A stretch of DNA of 64,000 bases from Bacteroides faecalis (lineage in GTDB: Bacteria > Bacteroidota > Bacteroidia > Bacteroidales > Bacteroidaceae), in NCBI RefSeq assembly GCF_003865075.1, contig NZ_BHWB01000004.1:124001-188000 (forward strand), given 5' to 3'. Every line of letters starts with the position of its first letter. Positions within the stretch are counted from its first letter, which is position 1. The position numbers and the translations under genes are program-made. The notes beneath the pieces were generated by a model. The model searched no databases. It saw only the letters and a list, made by a program, of their open reading frames with translations, and was not told the DNA's origin. Of the stretch, positions 9,049-18,287 are shown in pieces.

Positions 9049-10395
9049 TTATTTATTTGAGACAAATATTATTTTTTTAAACACAATAATCATACACAGT
9101 AAATAAAGGATATAATTTGCCAAGTATGCTTGTGTTAGCCCTATTGTGCCATTAAATTGCATACATAAATACCCTAAAACTATAAATGATAAAGAAAAAA
9201 ATATTTCAGTTGTAATAAATGCTTTGGTCATAGCTTTAGCGACCATTACAAAAGAAAGAAGCCAACTACAAATCTTAAAAAAATCACCAAGCATCTGCCA
9301 AATAAAGAAATTCTCCATAGGATAAAATTCTGGAGAAAAAAGTAACCAAATAATAAAATGTCGCAATATGTATATAGCAATAGTCGCTGTCAATAGTATC
9401 GGCACAATGACTTTATAGCATTTAAATATCTCATAACGCAATTCCATATTATCTTTTATTTCTGACAAACGAGGCAAATAGTAAACTGAAAAGGAACTGG
9501 TGATAATACTTAAATACATATTGGATATACGATTCATTCCTTCCCACCAACCAGCCTCAGTAATCGAGATTTCAGAAATGACATAGCCACGAAGTAATAT
9601 CTGACTTACAGGAGTAATCGCCAAGGATGTCAATGTCATCAATGAATAACGAAGGTATTTGCGAGTAATTTCCGAATCAAACTTTCCTCTGAAATTTTCA
9701 AGTTTCAGCCACACACATTTACGACACATCCATAATGTCACAAAAAACATTACACTTTGGAAAGTTACAGCATTAATCATAGCCCCAGTAAGTCCAAATA
9801 AAAGAACCAAAGTTACAGAAAAAATCAGCCCAATTATTGTACCGCAAATATTGACTACTACATACTTTTTAAACTCTTTATAACCATTGAGTATTGAAAG
9901 CAGAAACGCATTCAGCGTATAGAAAATAATCGTAAAACCAAAAAAGACAAATACATACCCAAAATCATCAGACAGCATAATCCATCGACTTAACTGATTG
10001 TGCAAAAGTATCAAAACTAAAGCCACAATGACAGTAAAGAAGAGCGTTATACGTAATGCATTGGACAATAGCCTAGAGATAGCAAATTTATCTTCCTTAT
10101 ATTCAGATACATATTTTGTTATACCACTATTAATTCCACCATTAGCGAGACCTAACAAGATACTACTTACGTTATTCAATTGTCCCAATAAAGCTACACC
10201 TGCCGGTCCAATGATTGCAGCTACAACTTTCACACTAACTATACCTGCCAGCATCCTTACAAAAGTAGAGATAGCATTTAAGGAGAAGAATTTTATAATA
10301 TCTACCTCTATTAATTTATGGAGTAGACATTTTATATAGTTCATAAATCTATGAATAGCAGATGATTGTTTTAATAAATGGAAAAAACACTTCAA
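9049..10395 (-). CDS. wzx: Lipid-linked repeat-unit flippase (Wzx/WzxE-like, MOP superfamily)
   Basis: Expected to flip undecaprenyl-diphosphate-linked repeat units across the inner membrane. The 448 residues contain about twelve hydrophobic segments spread through the protein. The N-terminal stretch has the PST/WzxE signature FSLNAISTFVRMLAGIVSVK then GPAGVALLGQLNN, with GGINSGITKYVSEY after it. A later methionine (residue 18) is a possible alternative start because the first 17 residues are polar and poorly conserved-looking. The gene is flanked by rmlA (124-base gap) and the cupin genes. No wzy polymerase is visible in the window. Confidence 0.85.
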   Translation of the reverse strand: MKCFFHLLKQSSAIHRFMNYIKCLLHKLIEVDIIKFFSLNAISTFVRMLAGIVSVKVVAAIIGPAGVALLGQLNNVSSILLGLANGGINSGITKYVSEYKEDKFAISRLLSNALRITLFFTVIVALVLILLHNQLSRWIMLSDDFGYVFVFFGFTIIFYTLNAFLLSILNGYKEFKKYVVVNICGTIIGLIFSVTLVLLFGLTGAMINAVTFQSVMFFVTLWMCRKCVWLKLENFRGKFDSEITRKYLRYSLMTLTSLAITPVSQILLRGYVISEISITEAGWWEGMNRISNMYLSIITSSFSVYYLPRLSEIKDNMELRYEIFKCYKVIVPILLTATIAIYILRHFIIWLLFSPEFYPMENFFIWQMLGDFFKICSWLLSFVMVAKAMTKAFITTEIFFSLSFIVLGYLCMQFNGTIGLTQAYLANYILYLLCMIIVFKKIIFVSNK

Positions 10396-10519
10396 GAATC
10401 GTAAAATAATGCTTACCAGAATGTGACCTCACATATTAAAATAGCCATAATTATCTATTCCCAATAATAACTAAACCATCTATAGACGTTTCTATAATAT
10501 TCATAATAGATTCAAATTA

Positions 10520-11407
10520 TCAACTATTAGCCACTTCGTCAATAACTCTCAGCAAATACTGGCCATATTGATTTTTTAACATCGGCTTTGCTAATTCTTG
10601 TATCTTATCAGAAGTTATCCAACCTTGACGTAGTGCAATACTTTCAAGACAAGCCACCTTCAATCCTTGACGTTTTTCGATAACTTCAATAAAAGTACTT
10701 GCTTCTGAAAGGGAATCATGCGTACCGGTATCCAACCACGCAAAACCACGCCCCAATAACTGTACTTTCAATTCATCATTATGTAGAAACCAATCATTAA
10801 CTGTTGTTATTTCCAGTTCTCCACGAGCAGAAGGTTTTATATTTTTTACAACTTCTACGACTTTATTGGGATAAAAATAAAGTCCCACTACTGCATAATT
10901 ACTTTTAGGATATAATGGCTTCTCTTCAAGACTCAGTACATTACCTTCTTTATCGAATTCCACGACACCATATCTTTCAGGATCACTCACCCAATAGCCA
11001 AACACTGTTGCTTTTTGTTCTTCTTCAACCAAACGAACTGACTCTTGCAGTGTACGCGTAAAACCCTGACCATAAAAGATATTATCTCCTAAAACCAAAC
11101 ATACAGAATTCCCTCCTATAAATTTTTCTCCAATAATGAAAGCTTGAGCCAAGCCATCAGGTGATGGCTGCTCAGCATATTCAAAATGTACTCCATAGTC
11201 AGATCCATCACCTAAAAGACGTTGGAATCCAGGCAAGTCATACGGAGTAGAGATTATTAGTATTTCACGAATCCCTGCTAACATGAGTACAGAAATTGGA
11301 TAATAAATCATCGGCTTATCAAAAACCGGCAAAAGCTGTTTACTCACTCCTTTAGTGATGGGATACAATCGAGTACCAGAGCCACCTGCTAAAACAATAC
11401 CTTTCAT
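10520..11407 (-). CDS. rmlA: Glucose-1-phosphate thymidylyltransferase
   Basis: Makes dTDP-glucose from dTTP and glucose-1-phosphate, the first step toward the dTDP-3-acetamidohexose built by the adjacent genes. I start it at the ATG at 11407 because the family N-terminus [16 protein letters not shown] begins there. Upstream codons in frame are not family-like. The 295-residue length is normal. Nucleotide-binding [35 protein letters not shown] and the [10 protein letters not shown] motif are all present. The next enzyme, RmlB (4,6-dehydratase), is not encoded in the window and must come from outside it. Confidence 0.95.
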   Translation of the reverse strand: MKGIVLAGGSGTRLYPITKGVSKQLLPVFDKPMIYYPISVLMLAGIREILIISTPYDLPGFQRLLGDGSDYGVHFEYAEQPSPDGLAQAFIIGEKFIGGNSVCLVLGDNIFYGQGFTRTLQESVRLVEEEQKATVFGYWVSDPERYGVVEFDKEGNVLSLEEKPLYPKSNYAVVGLYFYPNKVVEVVKNIKPSARGELEITTVNDWFLHNDELKVQLLGRGFAWLDTGTHDSLSEASTFIEVIEKRQGLKVACLESIALRQGWITSDKIQELAKPMLKNQYGQYLLRVIDEVANS

Positions 11408-11508
11408 AAAAAATAATAAATACTTTTGACTATGTTCCAAACAAAATATACAGATAATAACTCATAACTAGAAAATAAAACAAGCCTTATAAAGGAATTG
11501 CTTCGACT

Positions 11509-13428
11509 CTAATCCAATACTTCAAATCGAGAATTCTTAGATATAAATTCAGGTACGATCTTTTTCATCAAAGCAACCGTATTCATGATCTCAACATTAC
11601 GAGCAAGATTCTCAAAATCAGCATAAGCCTCCAAAACATCATCATACTCATAACGACGAACTTTAGCGATCTTGATCTTCTTATTGGAGGTTGGAAGAGT
11701 GTTCTCTTCAGTACTCAATAACTCTTCATACAACTTTTCACCTGGACGTAAGCCTGTAAACTCAATCTTTATGTCTTCATCTAGACGATAGCCTGCCAAC
11801 TCAATCATACGCGTTGCCAAATCTACAATCTTAACAGGCTCACCCATCTCAAAAACAAAAATTTCATTACCTTCACCCATCATACCGGCTTCCATCACCA
11901 AACGACAAGCCTCGGGAATAGTCATAAAATAACGAATAATATCAGGATGAGTTACAGTTACAGGACCGCCATTTTCTATCTGTTCCTTGAAACGGGGGAT
12001 CACAGAACCATTACTACCTAAGACATTTCCAAAACGAGTTGTGATAAATTTGGTCTTACCTTCTACTTTACCTTCTTTGATAGCGGTTCCCAAGCTTTGA
12101 ACATAAATTTCAGCCAGACGTTTGGAAGCTCCCATCACATTCGTTGGATTGACAGCTTTATCCGTAGAAATCATGATCATTTTCTCTGCTTCATATTCGA
12201 CTGCTATTTCAGCAACTTGACGGGAACCGATCACATTAACATAGACAGCTTCGCAGGGATTCTCCTCCATCAGAGGAACATGTTTATAAGCGGCTGCATG
12301 GAATACAATTTGTGGATGATACAGTTCAAAAACCATACGTATACGTTGCTTGACACGAACATCACCTATAACCGGAACAAAATCGATGTTCGGATATTTC
12401 TTCTCAAACTCCAAACGGACATTATGAAGAGGGGTTTCGGCAGAATCAAACAAGATCAATTTACGAACCCCTATTTGGGCCAACTGCCTGCATAACTCGC
12501 TACCGATACTTCCGGCAGCTCCTGTCACCAATATTGTCTTATTACAATATTCGGAAGCAATCTCATCCATATTGATTTTGATTTCTTCACGTCCTAACAG
12601 ATCTTCTATTCTGATAGGACGGACAAATTGATGAAAAAGTCCGTTCGCATCAGCTTCACTGATTGAAGGAGCGATTAAAGTCTTTACACCACTACTTTTA
12701 CAATACTCAAGAAGACGGTTCTCTTCCTCTTTGATGGATTCATTTCGAGCAAACAGAATGCCTTGAATATGATGCTTTTTTATTAAAAGATCAAAACTCT
12801 CTTTATTACTAAAAGAATAAACCCGAGAGTCTACAAGTATTCTACGGCTATGGTCACGACTATAGATACAAAAACCGGCTATCTTATAGTGAGAACTGTT
12901 ACGTAAACGGGTTTTTAGAGCGACACTTTTGTCATCGGTTCCATAAATAAGAATCTTGGTATCTGTTTTACGGACAATGCCAATCAGGGATTCATAGGTG
13001 ACAATAACTAGTACCCGAAGACCGATCAGAGTGATCAAGGTAAGCATTCCGTCAGAAATGACAAATACCAAATTCTGACTACCAAAAAGTTTGTCTTCCT
13101 TGAAAAAGAAGAATACAAATATTGCCATGCATGCTGTTTTAAACAGGACACTACATGTGACCCGCCATAGGTCCTTTATCTCGGAATAGCGAATCGTATT
13201 GCGGAAGGTATTGAATATCAGATCTCCGATTATGCTGGACAGTAAAGCAACAGCGATCACCTGAATCAATTGAATAGTATTCCATTCTATACCTGTTATA
13301 TAATGAATACCGATAAAAGTAAACAATGTGCATAAGCTGGCTATGACTGTATCTACCCCTAAAATCAGCCAGCAACTAAAAAAATTCCGACTGGTATATT
13401 GAAGGAACTTTTCTAATGATTTCTTCAT
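11509..13428 (-). CDS. Membrane-anchored nucleotide-sugar 4,6-dehydratase (CapD/WbpM/PglF type)
   Basis: A 639-residue polysaccharide biosynthesis protein. Residues about 15-145 form four hydrophobic segments, residues 155-290 a first Rossmann-like domain (LIYGTDDKS), and residues 297-600 an SDR dehydratase domain with the TGAAGSIG motif at 302-309 and STDKAVNPTNVMGASKR in place of the usual YxxxK catalytic site. That MxxxK form is characteristic of UDP-GlcNAc 4,6-dehydratases acting on UDP-linked HexNAc. The usual product is the UDP-4-keto-6-deoxy sugar leading to QuiNAc/FucNAc or bacillosamine precursors. It lies between the Wzz-type gene (32-base gap) and rmlA. Confidence 0.9.
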   Translation of the reverse strand: MKKSLEKFLQYTSRNFFSCWLILGVDTVIASLCTLFTFIGIHYITGIEWNTIQLIQVIAVALLSSIIGDLIFNTFRNTIRYSEIKDLWRVTCSVLFKTACMAIFVFFFFKEDKLFGSQNLVFVISDGMLTLITLIGLRVLVIVTYESLIGIVRKTDTKILIYGTDDKSVALKTRLRNSSHYKIAGFCIYSRDHSRRILVDSRVYSFSNKESFDLLIKKHHIQGILFARNESIKEEENRLLEYCKSSGVKTLIAPSISEADANGLFHQFVRPIRIEDLLGREEIKINMDEIASEYCNKTILVTGAAGSIGSELCRQLAQIGVRKLILFDSAETPLHNVRLEFEKKYPNIDFVPVIGDVRVKQRIRMVFELYHPQIVFHAAAYKHVPLMEENPCEAVYVNVIGSRQVAEIAVEYEAEKMIMISTDKAVNPTNVMGASKRLAEIYVQSLGTAIKEGKVEGKTKFITTRFGNVLGSNGSVIPRFKEQIENGGPVTVTHPDIIRYFMTIPEACRLVMEAGMMGEGNEIFVFEMGEPVKIVDLATRMIELAGYRLDEDIKIEFTGLRPGEKLYEELLSTEENTLPTSNKKIKIAKVRRYEYDDVLEAYADFENLARNVEIMNTVALMKKIVPEFISKNSRFEVLD

Positions 13429-13460
13429 GATAATATTTTATATTTATTCCCCATTAAACA

Positions 13461-14591
13461 TTATGCAAGCTCTTTTTTCAGCTTATTCAAAATATCTTTT
13501 ACCCATAGTTTCCATACAGATATGATAGCTACAGACAAAAACACAAAAAGAATCACATACATTTTCTTTCCAGTACCGGAAGGTTGTTGTGGAACGACGG
13601 CAGGCTCGACTATAGCAAAGACAGGTTTTTCTTCCTGAACTTTAGCACGCGCTACCTGTAATTGGGTAGCAACCTGGCTGTAGACTTGATAGGCCAGACT
13701 CATATCGTTTTGCAAACGTTCCTGTTCGGCACGAACACTTTGAAGGATCAGATTGTCATGGGTATCCACATATTCCGCATATTTCTTTTGGGCGGTATAG
13801 TATTCATCCTGACGTTCCTTAAACAGTTTTTCCAGATAAATACAATCTTCTTTAGCTTTAGAAGTGCGATAGCCGATTATACATTCCTGCAATTTATGAA
13901 CAACAGAATCGGCAACAGATGCAGCAACCTTAGGGTCCTGCAAAGTAACAGATATGCTGGTGATAGCTGTCTTCTTGTCTACTGTAGCCGATATGTTTTT
14001 CTTCAAAGCATCTATTTTTCTTTTTTCCTCTTTGGTTAATGTGATTGTTCCCGATTTCTGTTTATCAGTAGCGGTTTCTTCATTGTCAGATATAAACAAT
14101 GATTTCACACCACTTATCACTTTGCCGGGGATACCTAAAATGTAATCCCACCAAGGAGAAGACTGGGTATCCAAATAAGAAGTTAAAGTTATATCCTCAC
14201 CCTTATCCACAGCAGGAACGTTAATCTCAAATAGTTCCAACAAAAAAGGAGTAGAAGATACAATGTCAGACGAAAGAGAGGCATTCAATGCATCTGTACC
14301 ATCGCCAACTGTGGCTCCACTGCCTAAAAAAGAAGCGGCAAGACCGGCAAGACCATTGTTTCCTTTGGAATTACCCATTTCGGGGGATAAAGTTACTTTG
14401 ACAGTATATTGTCTGGGAATACTCAAAGCAACTATTATACCTATAACCAAGCCTATTCCCGCAGTTTTGTACAAAGTTTTACGGATACATATTAGTTTGC
14501 GCAAGATATCCATCAAATCAATTTCCATCTCATCAGTTTTCGAGGCGTTAGATACAGATGGGAGGTCTTTGGCTAGTTTCTGTTCTGTCAT
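13461..14591 (-). CDS. Wzz-type polysaccharide chain-length determinant / co-polymerase
   Basis: An inner-membrane protein of 376 residues that sets chain length in Wzy-dependent assembly. Hydrophobic segments near residues 42-58 and 345-365 flank a long periplasmic region. That region includes the post-TM1 segment QYTVKVTLSPEM, a helical coiled-coil-like stretch (KAKEDCIYLEKLFKERQDEY onward), and the PAVVPQQPSGT motif before TM2, as in Wzz and tyrosine-kinase-associated co-polymerases. No kinase domain is fused. It starts 13 bases after the frameshifted export gene's last stop. Confidence 0.88.
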   Translation of the reverse strand: MTEQKLAKDLPSVSNASKTDEMEIDLMDILRKLICIRKTLYKTAGIGLVIGIIVALSIPRQYTVKVTLSPEMGNSKGNNGLAGLAASFLGSGATVGDGTDALNASLSSDIVSSTPFLLELFEINVPAVDKGEDITLTSYLDTQSSPWWDYILGIPGKVISGVKSLFISDNEETATDKQKSGTITLTKEEKRKIDALKKNISATVDKKTAITSISVTLQDPKVAASVADSVVHKLQECIIGYRTSKAKEDCIYLEKLFKERQDEYYTAQKKYAEYVDTHDNLILQSVRAEQERLQNDMSLAYQVYSQVATQLQVARAKVQEEKPVFAIVEPAVVPQQPSGTGKKMYVILFVFLSVAIISVWKLWVKDILNKLKKELA

Positions 14592-14603
14592 GGTAGATAT
14601 CTG

Positions 14604-17017
14604 TTATTTCTTTATCAGGTTAGCAATCGAAGCAATCATCATACCCAGAGAACTGAACGAAGTGGCATAACCCAGTATTTCTCCTACATTAGTACGTTTC
14701 TTCGATTTACTCGGAACTATGATCTCACAGCCGGGCTCGATCTGTTTCTTAGCATTACCCTTTACCCGGGTCACCTCTCCGTTCATGTAGACAATGAACT
14801 TCTTACTTTTCTTAGCATTATCCGAATAGCCGCCAGCTTGATTCAAATAATAATCAATATTTTTCCTTCCAAATAAGAAACGGTATTAGGAACCATCACA
14901 GCACCATTAATAGTGACTGTATTGGTATTCTTCGGAATGGAAATGACATCGCCTTCTCGTAAAACAATATTGGAACTGCTTTGAGGATTACGAAGGGCTT
15001 TCTCCAAATCAATACCTACGGTAAAAGTACTATCAACATCTATTCCCAGAGAATCCATCATCTCCTCTCCTAACTGGCGACGCATCAGACGAATTACATC
15101 TCCCATACGTTTTTTTTCATCGGCATTAGCTACTCGAGTCAGTTTGGCACCACGTAAGTAAGCGTAATTTGTAGCACCGCCGGCCTTATTCACCAAATCA
15201 GAGAGACGTTCTTCGCGGCTAGTCAAGGCATAAGTACCACCAAACAATATCTCACCTTCTATACCTACGTTTTGTTGTGCCTGGTAACCCGGACTGCGAC
15301 GGACATAGACTTCATCATAGGGCTGAAGAACAAAACCGGGCTGACCGTCGATGACAAAACCGTCTTTCAAGGAAAAAGAGAACATTTGGCCAATGGTGTC
15401 GTTATCGGCCGTACTACGGGGATTCTTGATGCGTCTGGTTACATCAACGCGAACGGTTGAAGCGGCCTCGCGTAAACCACCTGCTTGAATGATCAGGTCC
15501 TCTAAGGTCATGTTATCGGCATAAGGATAGGAATCGGGGTTGGCGACTTCACCATGAACGGTGATATTTCCTCGGTCGGACAAATCATGAATGCTGGGGA
15601 TATATAGGATATCGTTCTTTTGCAAGGCGATATTAGGAGAAGTGCCGTCCATGATGGACTTGATATCGATGGGTAATACTTCGGTGGTTAAATCATCATG
15701 CTGACGGTATAAAACTGAACGGTTCAGGAAAGCATCACCGGTCAGACCTTGGGCTTCATTCACCAGTTCACGAATGGTATTCAGGGTACCGCTCAGCTGG
15801 TAGATACCGGGACGATAAACTGCACCGCGAACTTCAAGCTTGTTGGTGAAGCGGTTCAGGATGGCTTCGGCGGTTACTACATCACCGTTACGCATCTTAT
15901 AGATGCTATAATCGATATCTTTGACTGTATTTACTTCGTATTCCTCACCATTCTGGCGTACAACACGCAAAGAACGGGTATAGGCGTCGGCATCAAAGCC
16001 ACCGGCGTATTTGATTAAGGTGGAAAGGGGTTCGTCTGGCTTCATTTCAAAACGCATCGGGCGTTTTACTTTACCGCTTAGCTTTACCAGAACGTCATAG
16101 GCAGGAACGATGACAACATCGCCTTCCTGAAGACGGATGTCATCTTGGGCGTTGCCTTTCATGATGAATTCGTAGACGTCGATGGTGGTAAGTTTCTTGC
16201 CATTGCGCACTAGTTGGACGTTGCGCAGACTACCGATATCACTCACACCGCCTGCACGATAGAGGGCGTGGAAGACTGTGGAGAAAGCGGAAAGGGCGTA
16301 GGTACCGGGTTGAACGACTTCTCCCATGATATTTATCTGGATGGTACGGATATTGCCCAGGGTCAGGCGAATATCGGAACTCGGATCGGTAGCGTTATTA
16401 AGGCCGTTATAGATTTTATTCAACGATTTCTTCAGATAATCATTGGCTTCAGAAACGGTCAGACCACTCAGATAGACAGGACCGATCTTCTGGATATTAA
16501 TCGTTCCGTCAGGAGAGATAGCTTGACGGATGGTATTCTGGCTGGCGCCCCAGATATCAATAATGACTTCATCGCCGGGGCCCAAGCGATAGTTAGGCGG
16601 AGTAGCAAGATTGGAACTTGGTTCAAATGTCAGATTTCTAGTATTAAAGATATTGCGTCCGAATACTTGATCTTCGCGGGATAAATCTTGAGTACTGGGA
16701 TGGTCTTCCAACATGTCGGAAGTGTTTTCCTTCATCTCTTCGCGAAGGCGAGATTCATTTATATCTGTACCGGTAGCATTGGAGGTGTTTACATTATTCT
16801 GTTTCTCGTATAATTCTTTTACTCGAATGGCTTGTTCCTTGGTTACACCTTTACGGGCTAATTCTGCGGCCATTTGTTTCTGTTCCTTGCCTTGTTTGAT
16901 ACCCTCTTTGACATATTCAAGGACTTGCTCGTCGCTCATAGTCTGAGCCATCAGAGAAGGGCTACTACACAGCAGTAAAGAAAATAGAAATAGGCGAAAT
17001 AAATTTTGTATTTTCAT
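14604..17017 (-). pseudogene. Wza-like SLBB polysaccharide export protein with a -1 frameshift near the 3' end
   Basis: Outer-membrane export channel family: signal peptide (LFLFSLLLCSSPSLMAQ), a PES domain near residues 140-230 (YRLGPGDEVIIDIWG), then repeated SLBB domains (GEVVQPGTY, GAVYRPGIY, GEVANPDSYPY, GEILFGGTY). The main frame (14843-17017) stops prematurely after SYLEGK with ILIII. The missing C-terminus continues in the -1 frame as NIDYYLNQAGGYSDN to the stop at 14604. One extra A in the five-base A run (T run at 14860-14864 on the plus strand) would fuse both parts into about 804 residues. The downstream 80 codons have only a TTG as a possible start. Alternatives are a true null mutation, slippage-based phase variation, ribosomal -1 slippage on the A run, or a sequencing error. 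Confidence 0.88.
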
Positions 17018-17024
17018 TTATTAT

Positions 17025-17402
17025 TTAGAAATTTTCAATTGGTTCAAACGATTCGGTCAATTCATGGTAGACGGTCAATAGTTGTTCTTTTAAAGAAGAA
17101 GTGGAAAGCGTTTGGAGGATATGCCGGGAACGAACAAGAGTATTATATTTCTTCGACTCTTCTTCCGGATTGGCATACATAGAAACACTGTATCCCAACA
17201 ATAAAGCTAAACATAGAGAAGCATCCTGCTCCATTGTCTCACCCCGCAAGGGATATAATTCATTAAGCTGATTATGAATGCTTTGGTGTAGTTGAGAAAC
17301 ATCATCGGAATATAAGTAACACACGTCACTCCCAACAGGAAGTAACCGCCGCACAGAACGTAACAGGTGATCTATTTTCTCCTGTAAAACGACAGCATCC
17401 AT
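17025..17402 (-). CDS. upxZ: UpxZ-family regulator of capsule transcription
   Basis: A 125-residue protein in the position always held by UpxZ in Bacteroides capsule loci, directly after upxY (4-base gap). I start it at the ATG at 17402 (MDAVVLQEKIDHLLRSVRRL). An earlier in-frame start would overlap upxY by about 100 bases. From established work in B. fragilis, UpxZ proteins inhibit UpxY antiterminators of other capsule loci, so that one capsule is made at a time. The sequence is helical and charged, with no membrane segment. Eight bases separate it from the export gene. Confidence 0.85.
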   Translation of the reverse strand: MDAVVLQEKIDHLLRSVRRLLPVGSDVCYLYSDDVSQLHQSIHNQLNELYPLRGETMEQDASLCLALLLGYSVSMYANPEEESKKYNTLVRSRHILQTLSTSSLKEQLLTVYHELTESFEPIENF

Positions 17403-17406
17403 CTTT

Positions 17407-17988
17407 TTAAACGGCAGGGGCTTTGACTGATTCCACATAACCGATAGGCATATCGACACAGGCGCAACCCAGCATATCCAGGCGAACGGCAATTTTACTT
17501 TTGCCATCCATAGTCACCAGCTCACCAACAAGACCGGCCAAAGGACCTTTGATCACACGAACTTCTTCACCGCGAGCCAAAGGAGTGCTGTTCATGTGAA
17601 CGGCTTTTTCTGAATAATCAAGCATAAAACGGAAACGGGCCATCTGGTCATCTGGAATGACCGTAGGAGTACTTTCACCGCGCATCACCATATAGCGGCT
17701 GACTGTTGAGAGGGTCAAGACTTCCATGCGTTCTTTGGGAGTGGCATGAACAAAGACCATCATAGGAAGAAGAACAGCTTCTACTTTTTTACGACGGTCA
17801 CTCCATTGATGGATTTCCTGCTGAACAGGAATAAAACTGTCAATCCCCATTTTGCCCAAACGCTCGGCGACTTTCTTCTCGTGGTGCATACGAACCATTG
17901 CAACGTACCAACGTTTTGGGTGTGCTACGCCTTCCCCTGTCCCATAAATAGGCCCAGCAATTACTGATTTTTTTTCTAATGAAATCAT
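17407..17988 (-). CDS. upxY: UpxY-family NusG-like transcription antiterminator
   Basis: A locus-specific NusG paralogue of 193 residues that lets RNA polymerase read through the leader of its own capsule operon. The NGN domain is seen at about 26-120 (KRWYVAMVRMHHEKKVAERL, then DSFIPVQQEIHQWSDRRKK and MMVFVHATPKER). The KOW motif follows at about 135-165 (GEEVRVIKGPLAGLVGEL). It is the first gene of the operon and begins only 6 bases from a long hairpin that overlaps the left inverted repeat of the invertible promoter. The locus therefore combines DNA inversion with antitermination control, as in other Bacteroides capsule loci. Confidence 0.94.
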   Translation of the reverse strand: MISLEKKSVIAGPIYGTGEGVAHPKRWYVAMVRMHHEKKVAERLGKMGIDSFIPVQQEIHQWSDRRKKVEAVLLPMMVFVHATPKERMEVLTLSTVSRYMVMRGESTPTVIPDDQMARFRFMLDYSEKAVHMNSTPLARGEEVRVIKGPLAGLVGELVTMDGKSKIAVRLDMLGCACVDMPIGYVESVKAPAV

Positions 17989-17994
17989 ATTTTT

Positions 17995-18043
17995 TACCCC
18001 ATATTCATCCGTTACTTCTTAGGTAACGGATGAATATGGGGTA
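17995..18043. repeat. Perfect 21-bp-arm hairpin at upxY start, overlapping the left inversion repeat
   Basis: Arms 17995-18015 and 18023-18043 are perfectly complementary, with a 7-base loop (TTCTTAG). The inner part is the inversion repeat itself. The outer 11 bases on the right arm belong to the invertible segment, so the long hairpin exists only in the orientation present here. After inversion the arms would shrink to about 10 bp. The hairpin ends 6 bases before the upxY ATG. There is no U tract on either strand, so a classical terminator is not supported. Occlusion of translation start or blocking of readthrough are possible roles. Confidence 0.8.
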
Positions 18044-18106
18044 GCTATAAAAGAGTATTAATCTTTAGTGATCGAGGGTATTCTTTTGAAAACAAGACAT
18101 ATAACT

Positions 18107-18141
18107 TCTGAACATGAAGATTGGACCATTTCATGTTCAGA
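18107..18141. repeat. 12-bp inverted repeat inside the invertible segment
   Basis: Arms 18107-18118 (TCTGAACATGAA) and 18130-18141 are perfectly complementary around an 11-base spacer. The repeat lies about 40 bases upstream of the -33 box. It moves with the promoter on inversion and could bind a regulator or an accessory factor for recombination. No family match can be assigned. Confidence 0.6.
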
Positions 18142-18181
18142 TATTTATTTGCCATATATTGAGAAGAAAAAGAGATTTTTA

Positions 18182-18214
18182 TTTGCTGTCTATATATAAT
18201 TTTGTCTATCTTTG
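18182..18214 (+). promoter_or_regulatory. Bacteroides-type promoter within the invertible segment
   Basis: The -33 box TTTG at 18182-18185, a 21-base spacer and the -7 box TATCTTTG at 18207-18214 match the Bacteroides primary sigma consensus. Transcription should start near 18221 and run rightward through the right repeat into the 3' end of the recombinase gene, antisense to it, in this orientation. Confidence 0.85.
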
Positions 18215-18287
18215 CGCTGAATTCACATCCGTTACCTAAGAAGTAACGCACATAATTCATTACTATAAATCAACAATTTACACAAAT

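Larger units (their letters stand above)
18010..18248. promoter_or_regulatory. Invertible promoter segment of the capsule locus (OFF orientation)
   Basis: 23-bp perfect inverted repeats at 18010-18032 and 18226-18248 bound 193 bases. The core is CGTTACTTCTTAGGTAACG and its reverse complement. The only promoter match inside is on the plus strand (TTTG at 18182, TATCTTTG at 18207), pointing away from upxY. No CAAAnnTA (minus-strand -7 box) exists inside. Inversion by a site-specific recombinase would turn this promoter toward upxY. The adjacent tyrosine recombinase gene is the obvious candidate enzyme, though the serine invertase Mpi acts on several capsule promoters in B. fragilis. As given, the capsule operon should be silent. 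Confidence 0.92.

Noticed and set aside
14604..14846. Independent 80-residue gene after the export gene
   Set aside because: It has no ATG start and its sequence is the normal C-terminus of the SLBB export protein in the -1 frame.
17995..18043. Rho-independent terminator before upxY
   Set aside because: The stem is perfect but no U tract follows on either strand; better seen as part of the inversion site and leader.
18045..18260. 71-residue minus-strand frame across the invertible segment
   Set aside because: It spans the right inverted repeat and promoter, has poor amino-acid composition for a real protein, and would be broken by inversion.
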